Part shown: in pieces, positions 9,870-21,330 of the stretch | How positions within the stretch are numbered: the stretch's first letter is position 1 | Layout: every line of letters begins with the position of its first letter | Source: Flavobacterium sp. BFFFF2 | GTDB taxonomy: Bacteria; Bacteroidota; Bacteroidia; Flavobacteriales; Flavobacteriaceae | Direction of reading: 5' to 3' | Assembly: GCA_002256385.1 (NCBI GenBank) | Contig: NKJD01000003.1 | Location: 46,171 to 110,170, forward strand | DNA length: 64,000 nucleotides | Made by a program: the position numbers and the translations under genes | The notes under the pieces: generated by a model | Told to the model about the DNA's origin: nothing | The model's database searches: none | What the model saw: only the letters and a program-made list of their open reading frames with translations

Positions 9870-12800
9870 CTAACGTTTAATGACGCGCAGTACTTTGGAA
9901 TCATTTCCTTGGGTAACAATCAACTGATAAACACCAGTTGGGTATTGTTCGCCCAATGTAATGGTATGCAAATCTTGTGGTGCAACCTCAATTGCTTGCA
10001 ACTCTTTGCCCAACATATCAAAGGCGCGGATTGCAATCATTTGATCTCTTGACGTATCAATTGAAATACCGAAATTCGATTCAAATGGATTAGGGAATAC
10101 CCGTGCATCAAACACAATAGTCGGCTCATCGCTTGCAATAGTTCGTGCTGTTGGCGACACCGTGCTAATGGTACAAACTGCTCCGTATGGTTGCAATGTG
10201 CCATTGTATATAGCGGCAACACGAACAGAGTAAGTCACATTAATAGTAGCTCCTCCTGTTAATAACATTAAACTGAAGTTTTTTACACTGCGAACAATAC
10301 TGCGAACAGTGGTTCCATTGGTTACTTCAAAACTATAACCTGTAGCACCAGTTACATCATCGGCATACAACGTAGTCCACAAATTATTGATGGTTATGCC
10401 ACATTGACTAGCCTGGATTTTTGTTGTTGGAGCCGGTGTGGTTACGGTACATGAAGCACCGTATTGTTGCCAACTGCCATTTACTTTAACAGCGACACGA
10501 ATAGCATACGAAGTGGCAAACTTGGCACCTCCAGTCATAAGCATCAAACTAAAGTTGCTTACTGCACTATCATAAGTGACCACAGCATTTGTTGATAAAT
10601 TGGTTACCTCAAAACGATATGATTGAGCAGTTACACCCGATAATTGAGAAGCATACAATGTAGTCCATAAAGAGGCCAAAGTTGTCCCACACACCGCAGA
10701 GTCGATACGTGAGGTAGGCGTTGATGGCGTAGTAACATTGCAACTTGCGCCATAAGCCGACCAAACATTGTTATAAAATGCGGCAACTCTTATTGAATAA
10801 GTAACACCATATGCAGATCCACCTGGTAATTGAGACAGGATAAAGCTATTGGTAGTAGAACTATAAGTACGAACTGTTGATCCGTTAGTCACTTCAAAAC
10901 GATAAGAAGTGGCACTCGTAATAGAAGAACAGTAAATGCGGTTGTCAATATTACTTAAAGTAGTACCACAAGTAGTAGTTTGAATAGTTGGTAGCGGATA
11001 GGCTAATGTAATAGCACAACTACAGCCATAACCACCCTGAACACCTCCAGTAATAGGAGCCACATCAACAGTAAATGTATCTCCAAAAGCCCATGTTGTC
11101 AACTGATTGATTGTAAAATAAGGCGATGCACTAGTAATGTATTGTGTACTTGCTCCATTTATTACACGGAATTTATAAGCACTAGCACCAGAAACGGTAT
11201 TCGCATAAATCTGCGTATATTCAGAAGCAATGGTCGTGCCACAGAATGAAGCATCTAGTTTTGAAGATGACCCACAACCAACAGAAAGTGAAATCGATTC
11301 ATTGGTGTTGCAATTGGACACAAAATCTAAGAACACATAATCAGAACAAATACTTCCCGCAATAGAAACCGTGATTTGGTTGGTATTTTGACCAGAAACG
11401 ATCGTCATCCATGATGGAACGCGCCATGCAAAATTAGAACCTACTGAAGTGGGTACTGTGTAAGTAACATTTGATTTGATGTCACACAATTGAGAAAAAC
11501 CATTAATATAAGTACCAGATCTTCTCACATCTAATGAACTAGGCAAGCTTAATCCACATTGATTGGTAAAAGTAACTGAAATGGTTCCGCTTACGAAAGT
11601 GGCGAAATTAAACGTCACATTAATGGTGTTGGTTCCTTGTCCAGATAAAATGGTAGCTCCTTGTGGAACGACCCAATTATAATTAGTGGCACCTACCACC
11701 GATGGAATTGAATAAACGACATTTCCACCGGCATAATTCACAATTTGTCCTTGTGTATCATAAGTGATTTCAGAAACCCCACATAAAGCACTTGGGCCTG
11801 TAATGTTTCCTGGTTTCTGCGCTTTATTCACCAATAATGTTTTCGGCAAACTCGTTCCACAACTGTATGAAGTTACCACAGACACATTGCCGCTTGTAAA
11901 CACATTTTGGTCAATGGCTACGGTAATCTGATTGGTTCCCTGACCTGTCGTAATGCTCATTCCTGTTGGTACAGACCAAATAAATGAACTGGCACTAGCA
12001 TTGGCCGGTGTTGAATAAGTTGTTGAAGTGATACCGCAAACTTCTTCTCTACCTGTAATGGTTGAAGGCGCTTGAATGGCACTGATGGTGAAGAATTTTG
12101 TTGGACTCGTTCCGCAATCACTTACCGCGATGGCATTGATGTATCCGGTACTTGTAAACACATTGTTATCAATGGCCACAGTAATTGAACTGGTTCCTGC
12201 ACCTGATGTAATGGTAAACCCATTAGGTATGTTCCAAGTGTAAACCGCTTTTGGATCGGGTGGTGATAAAGTAGCTGTGTAAGTAGCTGTAGTTGCCCCA
12301 CAAGTTGAAGTTGGACCGGTTATTAAAATAATGATCGGTTTTTTAAGTACATCGATCGTTTTAATCAATGTTGTTGAACAAGCATTGAATGCCTTAACAG
12401 TAATCGTTCCTTCTTGAAACAATGGATCAACGTTTACAAGTACTGAATTCCCTGCTGTATTGGTAGCTGCAGAAATACCTGCTGGGAAAGTCCATACATA
12501 ATTGGTAGCCCCAACAACTGTTGGCACACTATAGGTAGTTTGTGAAATGGCACAAAGACTCTGCAATCCTTGGATTTCTTGGATTGAAAGCGATGAACCA
12601 ATAATTGCAATTGAAGCAGAAGTACTGTATTTTGATGGAAAACCATTGTTTGAAACAACTGCACGATAATAAGTAGTTGTAGTGACATTGGTTAAAGTCA
12701 AAGAAGTGGTTGTATTATTGATATTGGTCACTGTTCCGCTAAAATCAGCGTTTGCCGATGATTCCCAACGTACAATGTTTCCAACTTGTCCATTCAAGGT

Positions 12801-15800
12801 AAGTACAGAACTGTTTGAAGCACCTTGACAGTAAGACTGATTACCAGTCAAAGTACCACCAACTGTTGAATTAACTAGCAAAGTACTTGTATTTGAAGTA
12901 GCAGCCGCGCAAATGCCGCTAGATACTACTGCACGAACGTAAGTCGCTTGGCTCACATTTACCAAAGTGAGTGAACTAGACGTTTGACCATTTACAGTGG
13001 TGAAATTGATATTATTTGTTGAAGTTTCCCAACGAATGGTTCCAACAGCGCCATTTAAATTCAATGTAGTTGAATTAATAGCACTATCTAATAACGTGCC
13101 ACCAGTAAGTGTTCCTGCCACAGATGCTGGCTGAACAGTAATGGTTACTACATTTGAAGTCGAAGCTGAACAAACACCATTAGTTACAACTGCTCTAAAA
13201 TATTTGGTTGCTGTTAAATTAGTCGCTGAATAAGTGGCCGAATTTGCGCCGCTGATGTTGGTAAAATCAACCCCATTTGCAGAACATTGCCATTGCACGC
13301 TGCCTTGGCTGCCGTTTAATGTTAAGGTCGTTGCATTTGAAGTAGCACACACCGTAGCGCCACCTGAAACGGTTCCAGCAACTGGTGCTTGATTCACAAC
13401 TACTGATGAAGTATTGGTAGCTACTGGCGAACAAACCCCATTAGAAACAATAGCTCGATAAGTTGTTATGCCGTCAAATTAGAAGCAAAAAATGAATTGC
13501 TCGTTTCGCCGCTGATGTTTGTAAAATCGACGCCATTAGCAGACGATTGCCATTGCACGTTGCCTTGGCTGCCGTTTAATGTTAATGTCGTTGAATTTGA
13601 AGTAGCACAAACGGTTGCATCACCTGAAACAGTGCCAGCAACTGGCGACTGATCAACCTGAACAGTTACTGTGGTCGCATCTGTTACTGTCAAACAGCTG
13701 GTATCAACGCGTCGCACCCAATACGTAGTAGATTCAGTTGGTGAAACCTGTAATGTAGCTGAATTTTGTGTACCTAAAATGCTTGAACCTACCGTTCCTG
13801 TACCCCACTGATATTGAGCATTAGCGGTTGAAACACCGCCGGTAGCTTGTAATGAAGCCGATGAACCAGTACAAATCGCTGAAGGCGAATTAATAGCTGA
13901 TGGCGCAGTTGCTACAGTGGCTGGCGTTGTAAGAGTAGCGTTAAAAGCAACATTTGAATAACCCGTTACTTCACGTACTCGAATTTCAATGCGGCTATTG
14001 GCATCTAAATAATAAGATCCGATGGCACCGCTGCAACGATTGGCCATATTCCATGCACTGCATGACCAAATTCTATTTCCATTTAAATACACTTCTGTCA
14101 TGTCGTCCCAGTTGGACAAACTTAAGTTGTAAGTGCCACATGGAAATCCTTTGCGTTTGGCTACCATGGTGAAATATTCGTTAGGTACCGCACAACCAGA
14201 CCAACCTGCAGAAGCAGAAGGTGAAGTAGTGTTCACCCATCCATTGGTACCCGTTTGGGTGTTAAAATTTAAATCAGGATTTACATAAAACCCTTTATAA
14301 GTAGTTGATTGTAGTGTTAAGTCACTTCCATCATATCCGTAAAGATTCCAAGTTGAATCGCCAAATACGCTTGGATCACCTGCGGGAACAATCACGGTGA
14401 TTGTTTTGCTTACCGCCTCAGTAAATGAACTACAAGGAGCGGCGTCAAAACGACGTACCCAATATTGGGTCGTGGTTGTTGGGGTAACCGTAATGTTGTT
14501 TGCAGTAGTAGTAGAAATGACATTTTCACCAGCAAAACTTCCGTAACTCCACTCATATACGCCACCAGTTTGCAAGGTGCCGCCGGTCACTGTCAACTTG
14601 GTTGACGTGCCAGTACAAATAGGCGTCGTTGCTGAAAGTGTGGTTGGTGCTGTCGATTTTTGTTTTACCGTTACTGTAAAAGTATAGGCAGGAGAAATTA
14701 AACTACAAGGTGCAGCGTCTACGCGGCGAACCCAGTAATTGGTAGTTGATGAAGGTGCAACAGTAATGCTTGCTCCGGTTTGACCAGAAATAGTACCAGC
14801 GCCTGCCGTAGCTCCTGTCCCCCATTGATAAATGGCTCCAGCACTTGTAAATCCACCATTGGCAGTTAATTGCGTATTGGTTCCTTTACAAATGGTCGTT
14901 ACCCCATCTACTGCGGTTGGTGCTTCAGAAGGCGTACATGCCGTTACAGACATTTTTACACGAGCAATTGAAAATGGCCCCTGAAAATATTCGTAAACCA
15001 AATTTGTATCCCCGTTCAAATATAAAGTAACACTTCCGGTAGTAAACCCTTGCACATTCCATTTTGAAAAGGCATATGTTTGGCCGCCGTCGATACTTAA
15101 ACGGAATCCATCGTCACCTCCCATTGAAAAGTTGTAATAACCTGCAGGAAAGGTTTTATTCATTTTATATTTGATACCATAATAGGTATAATAAGTACCA
15201 CATAAATTTGCTGCGGAAATTTGGCAACCTGGAAAAACCCTGTCAAAAGTTTCCGATTCGGTTACATACCCTCTGTATGCCCCATTAAAAATGGCATCAT
15301 TGGCAACCTGACTTCCGTTGCCTGCATATACATATCCTTTCCATTGACCAACGCCATATTCAGTTGGATTACCTTCAGGTATTGAAACATCAACATATTT
15401 AGTAATGCCTGCACTTGAAGAAGTACAAACCCCTGACTCGGTTCTGCGCACCCAATAAGTAGTTGCTGTTGTTGGACTAACTGTGATACTATTGGTAATT
15501 GCACCAGCTATTGGATTTAAACCAACGGTAGTTCCTGTTCCCCACTCATAAACAGCGCCAGATTGCAAAGTACCACCAGAAGTGGTCAAAGTAATGGAAC
15601 CGCCTAAACAAACAAAAGAATTTCCACTGATTGAGGTGGGTGCCGTTGACGGTGCTTTCACCGTTACAACACCTGTAATGGCATCACTATAAGCAACACA
15701 TGGGGCTGCATCAACACGACGCACCCAATAAGTAGTGGTAGCAGTCGGATTTACGGTGATGGAAGCGGCTGTTTGGCCTGCAATGACAGACGAACCAACA

Positions 15801-16444
15801 GTGGCTCCTTTACCCCATTGATATACGGCTCCTGGTTTTTCAAAACCGCCAGAGGCAGTTAAAGTAACAGCAGCTCCTTGACAAACAGTGGTTATTCCAC
15901 TGATTGATTGGGGTGCCTCTGAAGGCGCGCCACATGGCACTATGGCAAAAGAAACCCGAGAGTTTCCTGTGTTTTCAAAATAATCTAAAACAAGTGAAGT
16001 ACTTCCGTTTAAATAAACCGTTTTAGTAGTAGTTCGGTAGCTTGCATTTACCCAGTTTGTAATGGTAAATGTAGCACCTCCATCAACACTGAGCATGTAG
16101 CCGTCATCACCTCCTACGGTAATGGCATAGTAACCTGCAGCATAAGACTTGGTCATTCGGTATCGAACACCAAATTTATCTGTCATGTTTTTACACAAAG
16201 TGCTGGCAGTTAAGGCTGAAGTGCCTAAATTTTGGTCAAATTGTTCGCTTCGAACCACATAACCCTTATAAGGAAAACCTGTAATAGGGGTAGTTGGTAA
16301 AGAAGCCGCAGTGGCCAGGTCATACGCATAACCTATCCAAGAATCGTTGCCATACGCTTGCTCATCGCCTGCGGGGACGCAGGGAGTTGTTTGAGCAAAT
16401 GCAAAAGAAACTTGGAGAAAAAGAACAAATAATGCTTTTTTCAT
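9870..16444 (-). pseudogene. Second giant T9SS multi-repeat protein, interrupted by a frameshift
   Basis: Close paralogue of the gene at 1289-9439 in the same order: signal peptide MKKALFVLFLQVSFAFAQ, PA14-like and Ig-like modules, the SQGN-type tandem modules, CGTT modules and an almost identical T9SS sorting domain ending VIKR. The reading frame is broken near 13470. The upstream frame stops after SNLTA at 13466, where paralogous modules continue TTYYRA. The downstream frame resumes correctly with TYRAIVSNGVCSP (starting about 13460 in the other frame) and runs to 9870. The net change is equivalent to loss of one base (or gain of two). The array has only about four AGT-type modules here against about ten in the intact copy. 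The break therefore lies at the point where modules are missing, fitting recombination or an assembly collapse. If the frameshift is a sequence error, this is an intact gene of about 2190 residues. Confidence 0.8.
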
Positions 16445-16469
16445 GAGTTGGGGGATTTTTATTAGGCCC

Positions 16470-16477
16470 CAAATATA
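16470..16477 (-). promoter_or_regulatory. Candidate -7 promoter element for the second giant gene
   Basis: TATATTTG on the minus strand, a perfect match to TAnnTTTG, 26 bases upstream of the ATG at 16444. This is the same spacing as the element upstream of the paralogue. Confidence 0.5.
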
Positions 16478-16482
16478 TACTT

Positions 16483-16535
16483 AAAAAAAACACTAAATGC
16501 ATTTCGTCGATAATACTCGATTATCGACGAAATGC
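16483..16535 (-). terminator. Strong terminator after the nucleoside transporter gene
   Basis: A perfect 16-bp inverted repeat with a 5-nt loop at 16499-16535 (arms GCATTTCGTCGATAAT and ATTATCGACGAAATGC). On the minus strand it is followed within nine bases by eight T. It separates the transporter gene from the giant gene promoter. Confidence 0.85.
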
Positions 16536-16557
16536 ACCCGACTAAATGTAAAAACGC

Positions 16558-17814
16558 TTAGTGATTTACCTTTTCTACGTCGGTGATTTCGTGTTTGTGT
16601 TTAAATAGAACGGCAAAAAGTACAGCAATTATCAGGGCGTAAATGGCAAACGAAAGCCAAATGCCATGCCAATCGCGGTTGCCATCATGAGTAAAGAATT
16701 TATCAATAATCATCCCGCTAAATAGCCCGCCAAAAAAGGCACCAAACCCATTTGACATCATCATGAATAGTCCCTGGGCACTTGAACGAATAGAAGGATT
16801 GGTCGTTGTTTCAACAAATAAAGAACCTGAAATATTAAAAAAATCAAAAGCCATGCCGTACACGATGCACGACATCAAAATCATCCACAAACCACCAGCC
16901 GGATCGCCATAGGCCAATAAACCAAAACGCAATACCCAAGCAATCATCGAAATCAACATCACTTGCTTAATGCCAAAACGTTTCAAAAAGAAGGGAATAG
17001 CCAAAATAAATAAGGTTTCAGAAATCTGGGAAATGGACATGACCAAGGTCGATTTTTTGACAATGATGCTGTCGGCATACAACGGGTTTTTTCCAAATTC
17101 AGACAAAAACACATCGCCGTACATGTTTGTCAATTGCAAGGCTGCACCTAAGAACATGGAAAACAATAAAAACAATGCCATTTTATAATTACCAAATAAC
17201 GAAAAGGCATGTAAACCAAGGCTTTCCGCAAATGATTTTTGTGATTTTTCGGATTGTTGCGGATGACAAGCGGGCAAGGTAAAAGAATAAAGACCTAATA
17301 CAAAAGCAGCCACGGACGAAATGTAAAACATGTTTGCGGACGCTTTGTTATCGGTTAAATTGGTAAACCACATGGCGGCAATAAAGCCAATCGTGCCCCA
17401 TACCCGAATGGGCGGAAACACTTTCACCACATCAAACTCATTGTTTTTTAGAATCGTATAAGCTACGGAATTTGACAAGGAAATAGTAGGCATATAACAC
17501 ATCATTGCGCCAAAAATAACCCAATAAAACGTAGTCGGATTATCAACTTGTGGAATATAAAGCAACGCCAAACCAGCCAAAATATGCAACAAACCATATA
17601 ATCGTTCGGCACGAATCCATTTGTCGGCGATGATGCCCGTAATGGCAGGCATAAAAATAGAAGAAATTCCGAGTGTGGAAAAAATGGCCCCAAACTCGGC
17701 ACCACTCCATTGTTTGGTGCCAAACCAATAGTTCCCAATGGTAATGAGCCAAGCACCCCACACAAAAAATTGCAGAAAACTCATCAATATCAAACGTCCT
17801 TTAATTGTTGCCAT
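16558..17814 (-). CDS. MFS nucleoside:proton symporter (NupG-like)
   Basis: A 418-residue inner-membrane protein with 12 hydrophobic segments. The N-terminal pattern LMSFLQFFVWGAWLITIGNY, the loop GIIADKWIRAERLYG and the motif PPIRVWGTIGFIAA are typical of the NupG/XapB nucleoside transporter branch of the major facilitator superfamily. It should import nucleosides with protons. It is a single-gene unit: a strong terminator follows, and aconitase is divergent upstream. It could carry a related substrate, but the family assignment is firm. Confidence 0.85.
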   Translation of the reverse strand: MATIKGRLILMSFLQFFVWGAWLITIGNYWFGTKQWSGAEFGAIFSTLGISSIFMPAITGIIADKWIRAERLYGLLHILAGLALLYIPQVDNPTTFYWVIFGAMMCYMPTISLSNSVAYTILKNNEFDVVKVFPPIRVWGTIGFIAAMWFTNLTDNKASANMFYISSVAAFVLGLYSFTLPACHPQQSEKSQKSFAESLGLHAFSLFGNYKMALFLLFSMFLGAALQLTNMYGDVFLSEFGKNPLYADSIIVKKSTLVMSISQISETLFILAIPFFLKRFGIKQVMLISMIAWVLRFGLLAYGDPAGGLWMILMSCIVYGMAFDFFNISGSLFVETTTNPSIRSSAQGLFMMMSNGFGAFFGGLFSGMIIDKFFTHDGNRDWHGIWLSFAIYALIIAVLFAVLFKHKHEITDVEKVNH

Positions 17815-18126
17815 CAGAGAATATTTTTAAAAGGTAAAACTAACAAAAAGTGACAAACCCACAAGGCTACCTTGCGCAACTTATCAATATTTATCAAAAA
17901 CAAAGCGGTAAGTGAACTAAAAGCAGACCAAATCCAATGGACACTTTTAGCTATTTGGTATTTTTATCGGGTGCAATTTTACAATATTTTAATAAAACAT
18001 CGCCGCTTTTGATAAAACAACAATTTATTCCCGCAAATGAATCATATTTTACGGCAGCATTAAAACTGATACAACGTTTTCGTACTTTTGCATCGCAAAA
18101 CAAAAAACATCTAAACTTCTACAGTT
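17815..18126. promoter_or_regulatory. Divergent intergenic region with aconitase promoter
   Basis: A 312-bp AT-rich gap between divergent genes. TACTTTTG at 18083-18090 matches the -7 consensus TAnnTTTG and lies 36 bases before the aconitase ATG. No small gene or operator-like palindrome stands out. Confidence 0.45.
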
Positions 18127-20394
18127 ATGGCTTTTGATATTGAAATGATAAAAAAAGCGTATGCCCAGATGCCCGCCCGTGTTGATCAAGCACGTGCAGT
18201 AGTGGGGCGTCCGTTAACGCTTTCGGAAAAAATTCTATATGCCCACTTATGGGAAAATAACCCTTCACATGCCTATGCCAGAGGGAAAGACTATGTGGAC
18301 TTTGCCCCTGATCGGGTAGCTTGCCAAGATGCCACTGCACAGATGGCCTTGTTGCAATTTATGCATGCAGGCAAAAATAAAGTGGCGGTACCTACAACGG
18401 TACATTGCGACCACTTGATTCAAGCCAAAGTAGGCGCCAAAACCGACTTGGAAGTGGCAAGCAAACAATCAAAAGAAGTATTTGACTTTTTATCGTCTGT
18501 TTCCAATAAATATGGCATCGGATTTTGGAAGCCAGGTTCAGGAATCATTCACCAAATTGTATTGGAAAACTATGCTTTTCCGGGCGGGATGATGATAGGA
18601 ACCGATTCGCACACCGTAAACGCGGGCGGATTGGGCATGTTGGCCATTGGCGTGGGCGGTGCAGATGCCGTTGACGTGATGTCGGGCATGTCATGGGAAC
18701 TAAAATTCCCTAAATTAATTGGGGTAAAATTGACCGGGAAATTAAGCGGTTGGACTGCGCCAAAAGATGTTATTTTAAAAGTAGCCGATATATTAACGGT
18801 AAAAGGTGGCACGGGTGCCATCGTTGAATATTTTGGTGAAGGAGCCGAAGCCATGTCGTGTACGGGTAAAGGAACCATTTGCAACATGGGTGCCGAAATT
18901 GGTGCCACCACTTCGACCTTTGGATACGACGATTCGATGCGCCGTTATTTAACCGCAACCGGACGTGCCGATGTGGTAGCTGCTGCCGATGAAGTAGCCG
19001 CATATTTAACCGCTGATCCAGAAGTATACGCGGATCCAGCCACTTATTTTGACCAATTAATCGAAATTAATTTATCGGAACTAGAGCCACATATTAACGG
19101 ACCTTTTACGCCAGACCGCGGTACGCCTGTTTCAAAAATGAAACAAGAAGCCGAAGCCAATGGCTGGCCATTAGCTGTTGAATGGGGCTTAATTGGGTCT
19201 TGTACCAATTCATCCTACGAAGACATGGCGCGCGCTGCTTCCATTGTGGAACAAGCAGTAGCCCATGGCATTACGCCCAAAGCGGAATTCGGTATTAATC
19301 CAGGTTCAGAACAAATCCGTTTTACCATTGAGCGCGATGGCATCATTGCAACCTTTGAAAAAATGGGCACCAAAGTATTTACCAATGCTTGTGGCCCATG
19401 TATCGGTCAATGGGACCGAACAGGTGCTGACAAAGGAGAGAAAAACACCATTGTTCACTCTTTTAACCGCAACTTTTCAAAACGTGCCGACGGCAATCCG
19501 AACACCCATGCCTTTGTGACTTCACCAGAAATGGTGGCGGCTTTGGCCATTTCGGGACGTTTAGATTTTAATCCGATCACCGACACCTTATTAAATGACA
19601 AAGGCGAAGCGGTTCGTTTGCTTCCACCAACAGGCGATGAATTGCCAACACGTGGATTTGACGTAGATGACGCTGGTTTTCAGGCACCTGCTGCTGACGG
19701 CAGTGGCATTCAAGTGGCGGTTTCCGTGACTTCTGATCGTTTGCAATTGTTGGAGCCTTTCCAGGCTTGGGATGGACACAACATCAGTGGCGCCAAATTG
19801 CTGATCAAAGCTTTTGGCAAATGTACCACCGACCACATTTCCATGGCGGGACCTTGGTTGCGTTACCGTGGACACTTAGACAATATTTCAAACAATATGC
19901 TCATTGGGGCAGTGAATGCCTATACCCAACAAAGCAATTCGGTGAAAAACCAATTGACAGGCGGCTATGATGCGGTTCCGGCTGTTCAACGCGCCTACAA
20001 AGCAGCGAATGTGCCTTCGATTGTAGTGGGTGACCACAATTATGGCGAAGGATCGTCGCGCGAGCATGCAGCCATGGAGCCACGGTTCTTGGGTGTAAAA
20101 GCCGTGTTGGTGAAATCATTTGCACGTATTCACGAAACCAACCTCAAAAAACAAGGGATGTTGGCCTTGACTTTTGCCAATGAAGCCGATTACGACAAAA
20201 TCCAAGAGGACGATACGTTCAATTTTACCGACCTCACCAGCTTTGCCCCAGGCAAACCATTAACGCTGGAGGTGGTGCATGCCGATGGTTCCGCAGATAC
20301 CATTTTGGCCAACCACACCTACAACGACAGCCAAATTGGCTGGTTCAAAGCGGGTTCTGCACTGAATTTGATCGCAGCAGCAGGCGCGGCTTAA
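18127..20394 (+). CDS. acn: Aconitate hydratase, mitochondrial type
   Basis: A 755-residue [4Fe-4S] enzyme interconverting citrate and isocitrate in the TCA cycle. The cluster ligands are visible as Cys359 in GSCTNSS and Cys422 and Cys425 in ACGPCIG. Upstream, [10 protein letters not shown] and [11 protein letters not shown] carry substrate- and cluster-region histidines. The C-terminal swivel domain has [10 protein letters not shown] and [19 protein letters not shown], which holds the active-site Ser-Arg region. Its length and order match the mitochondrial/eukaryotic-like aconitase common in Bacteroidota, not AcnB. It is monocistronic, with a promoter motif at 18083 and a terminator at 20417. 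The Suf machinery that builds such clusters is encoded at 35.6-40.6 kb. Confidence 0.97.
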   Translation: MAFDIEMIKKAYAQMPARVDQARAVVGRPLTLSEKILYAHLWENNPSHAYARGKDYVDFAPDRVACQDATAQMALLQFMHAGKNKVAVPTTVHCDHLIQAKVGAKTDLEVASKQSKEVFDFLSSVSNKYGIGFWKPGSGIIHQIVLENYAFPGGMMIGTDSHTVNAGGLGMLAIGVGGADAVDVMSGMSWELKFPKLIGVKLTGKLSGWTAPKDVILKVADILTVKGGTGAIVEYFGEGAEAMSCTGKGTICNMGAEIGATTSTFGYDDSMRRYLTATGRADVVAAADEVAAYLTADPEVYADPATYFDQLIEINLSELEPHINGPFTPDRGTPVSKMKQEAEANGWPLAVEWGLIGSCTNSSYEDMARAASIVEQAVAHGITPKAEFGINPGSEQIRFTIERDGIIATFEKMGTKVFTNACGPCIGQWDRTGADKGEKNTIVHSFNRNFSKRADGNPNTHAFVTSPEMVAALAISGRLDFNPITDTLLNDKGEAVRLLPPTGDELPTRGFDVDDAGFQAPAADGSGIQVAVSVTSDRLQLLEPFQAWDGHNISGAKLLIKAFGKCTTDHISMAGPWLRYRGHLDNISNNMLIGAVNAYTQQSNSVKNQLTGGYDAVPAVQRAYKAANVPSIVVGDHNYGEGSSREHAAMEPRFLGVKAVLVKSFARIHETNLKKQGMLALTFANEADYDKIQEDDTFNFTDLTSFAPGKPLTLEVVHADGSADTILANHTYNDSQIGWFKAGSALNLIAAAGAA

Positions 20395-20416
20395 CCACCA
20401 ATCAAACAAATATTCC

Positions 20417-20444
20417 AAAAGACGCTTTCGGGCGTCTTTTTTTT
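20417..20444 (+). terminator. Rho-independent terminator of aconitase gene
   Basis: AAAGACGC / GCGTCTTT hairpin with a short loop, followed by a run of T, 23 bases after the stop codon. Confidence 0.85.
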
Positions 20445-20472
20445 GGGGTAGTCTTTGCTTGGGGAGATTGCC

Positions 20473-20480
20473 TATATTTG
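20473..20480 (+). promoter_or_regulatory. Candidate -7 promoter element for the LOG-family gene
   Basis: TATATTTG matches TAnnTTTG exactly; it lies 126 bases before the ATG at 20606, which implies a 5' leader of about 118 bases. The leader has no clear riboswitch fold by eye. Confidence 0.45.
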
Positions 20481-20605
20481 CATGTTTGTTTGATCGATAA
20501 ATCGAACCAAAAAAACAGGCAAATATTAAAAGTAAAACCCTAGGTAAAATTGAAAATAATGAAAGTATCACGCATGTGATTTTACCTTTATAACACCCAA
20601 TAAAC

Positions 20606-21328
20606 ATGAAAGATAATTATTCAACCGACGAAGAACGCATTCAAGATAAATTGAAACAAAAAACCTGGAATGAAATACGCACCAACGATTCTTGGGCTAT
20701 TTTTAAAATCATGTCCGAATTTGTGAATGGCTATGAAACCATGTCGCGCATTGGCCCTTGTGTGTCGATTTTTGGGTCGGCCCGCACCAAACCGGGTACG
20801 CCCTATTATGAATTAACGGAGCGCATTGCCAAAAAAATCAGTGAGGCCGGCTATGGCGTCATTACGGGTGGCGGCCCTGGCATCATGGAAGCGGGCAATA
20901 AAGGCGCCCACAACGGACAAGGTGTTTCGGTTGGTTTAAACATCGATTTGCCATTTGAGCAACATTACAATCCGTATATCGACAAAGACAAAAACCTCAA
21001 CTTTGATTACTTTTTTGTGCGCAAAGTGATGTTTGTAAAATATTCACAAGGTTTTGTGGTCATGCCAGGTGGTTTCGGCACACTGGACGAATTGTTTGAG
21101 GCCATCACCCTGATTCAGACCAAAAAAATTGGCAAATTCCCGATCATTTTGGTCGGAAGCAGCTTTTGGAATGGCATGCTCAACTGGATCCGCGAAGTGA
21201 TTATTGAACAAGAAGGCAATGCCAACCCCGACGACATGTTGTTGTTCCGCGTGGTAGACACCGAAGACGAAGTGGTGGATGTGCTGAACAATTTTTACCG
21301 CAAATACAATTTAAGCCCTAACTTTTAA
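20606..21328 (+). CDS. LOG/TIGR00730-family nucleotide phosphoribohydrolase
   Basis: A 240-residue Rossmann-fold protein. It has VSIFGSARTKPGTPYYE near residue 50, GGGPGIMEAGNKGA near residue 93 and the family signature PGGFGTLDELFEAITLIQ near residue 152. Members cleave the N-glycosidic bond of nucleoside 5'-monophosphates (the cytokinin-activating LOG activity in plants and some bacteria); in Bacteroidota the physiological substrate is usually untested. The N-terminal extension of about 45 residues before the Rossmann core is normal for the longer bacterial branch. The next gene follows after 2 bases, so the two are co-transcribed. Confidence 0.9.
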   Translation: MKDNYSTDEERIQDKLKQKTWNEIRTNDSWAIFKIMSEFVNGYETMSRIGPCVSIFGSARTKPGTPYYELTERIAKKISEAGYGVITGGGPGIMEAGNKGAHNGQGVSVGLNIDLPFEQHYNPYIDKDKNLNFDYFFVRKVMFVKYSQGFVVMPGGFGTLDELFEAITLIQTKKIGKFPIILVGSSFWNGMLNWIREVIIEQEGNANPDDMLLFRVVDTEDEVVDVLNNFYRKYNLSPNF

Positions 21329-21330
21329 AT

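Noticed and set aside
18265..20125. Long minus-strand frames within the aconitase gene
   Set aside because: Shadows of a well-supported gene on the other strand; no independent features.
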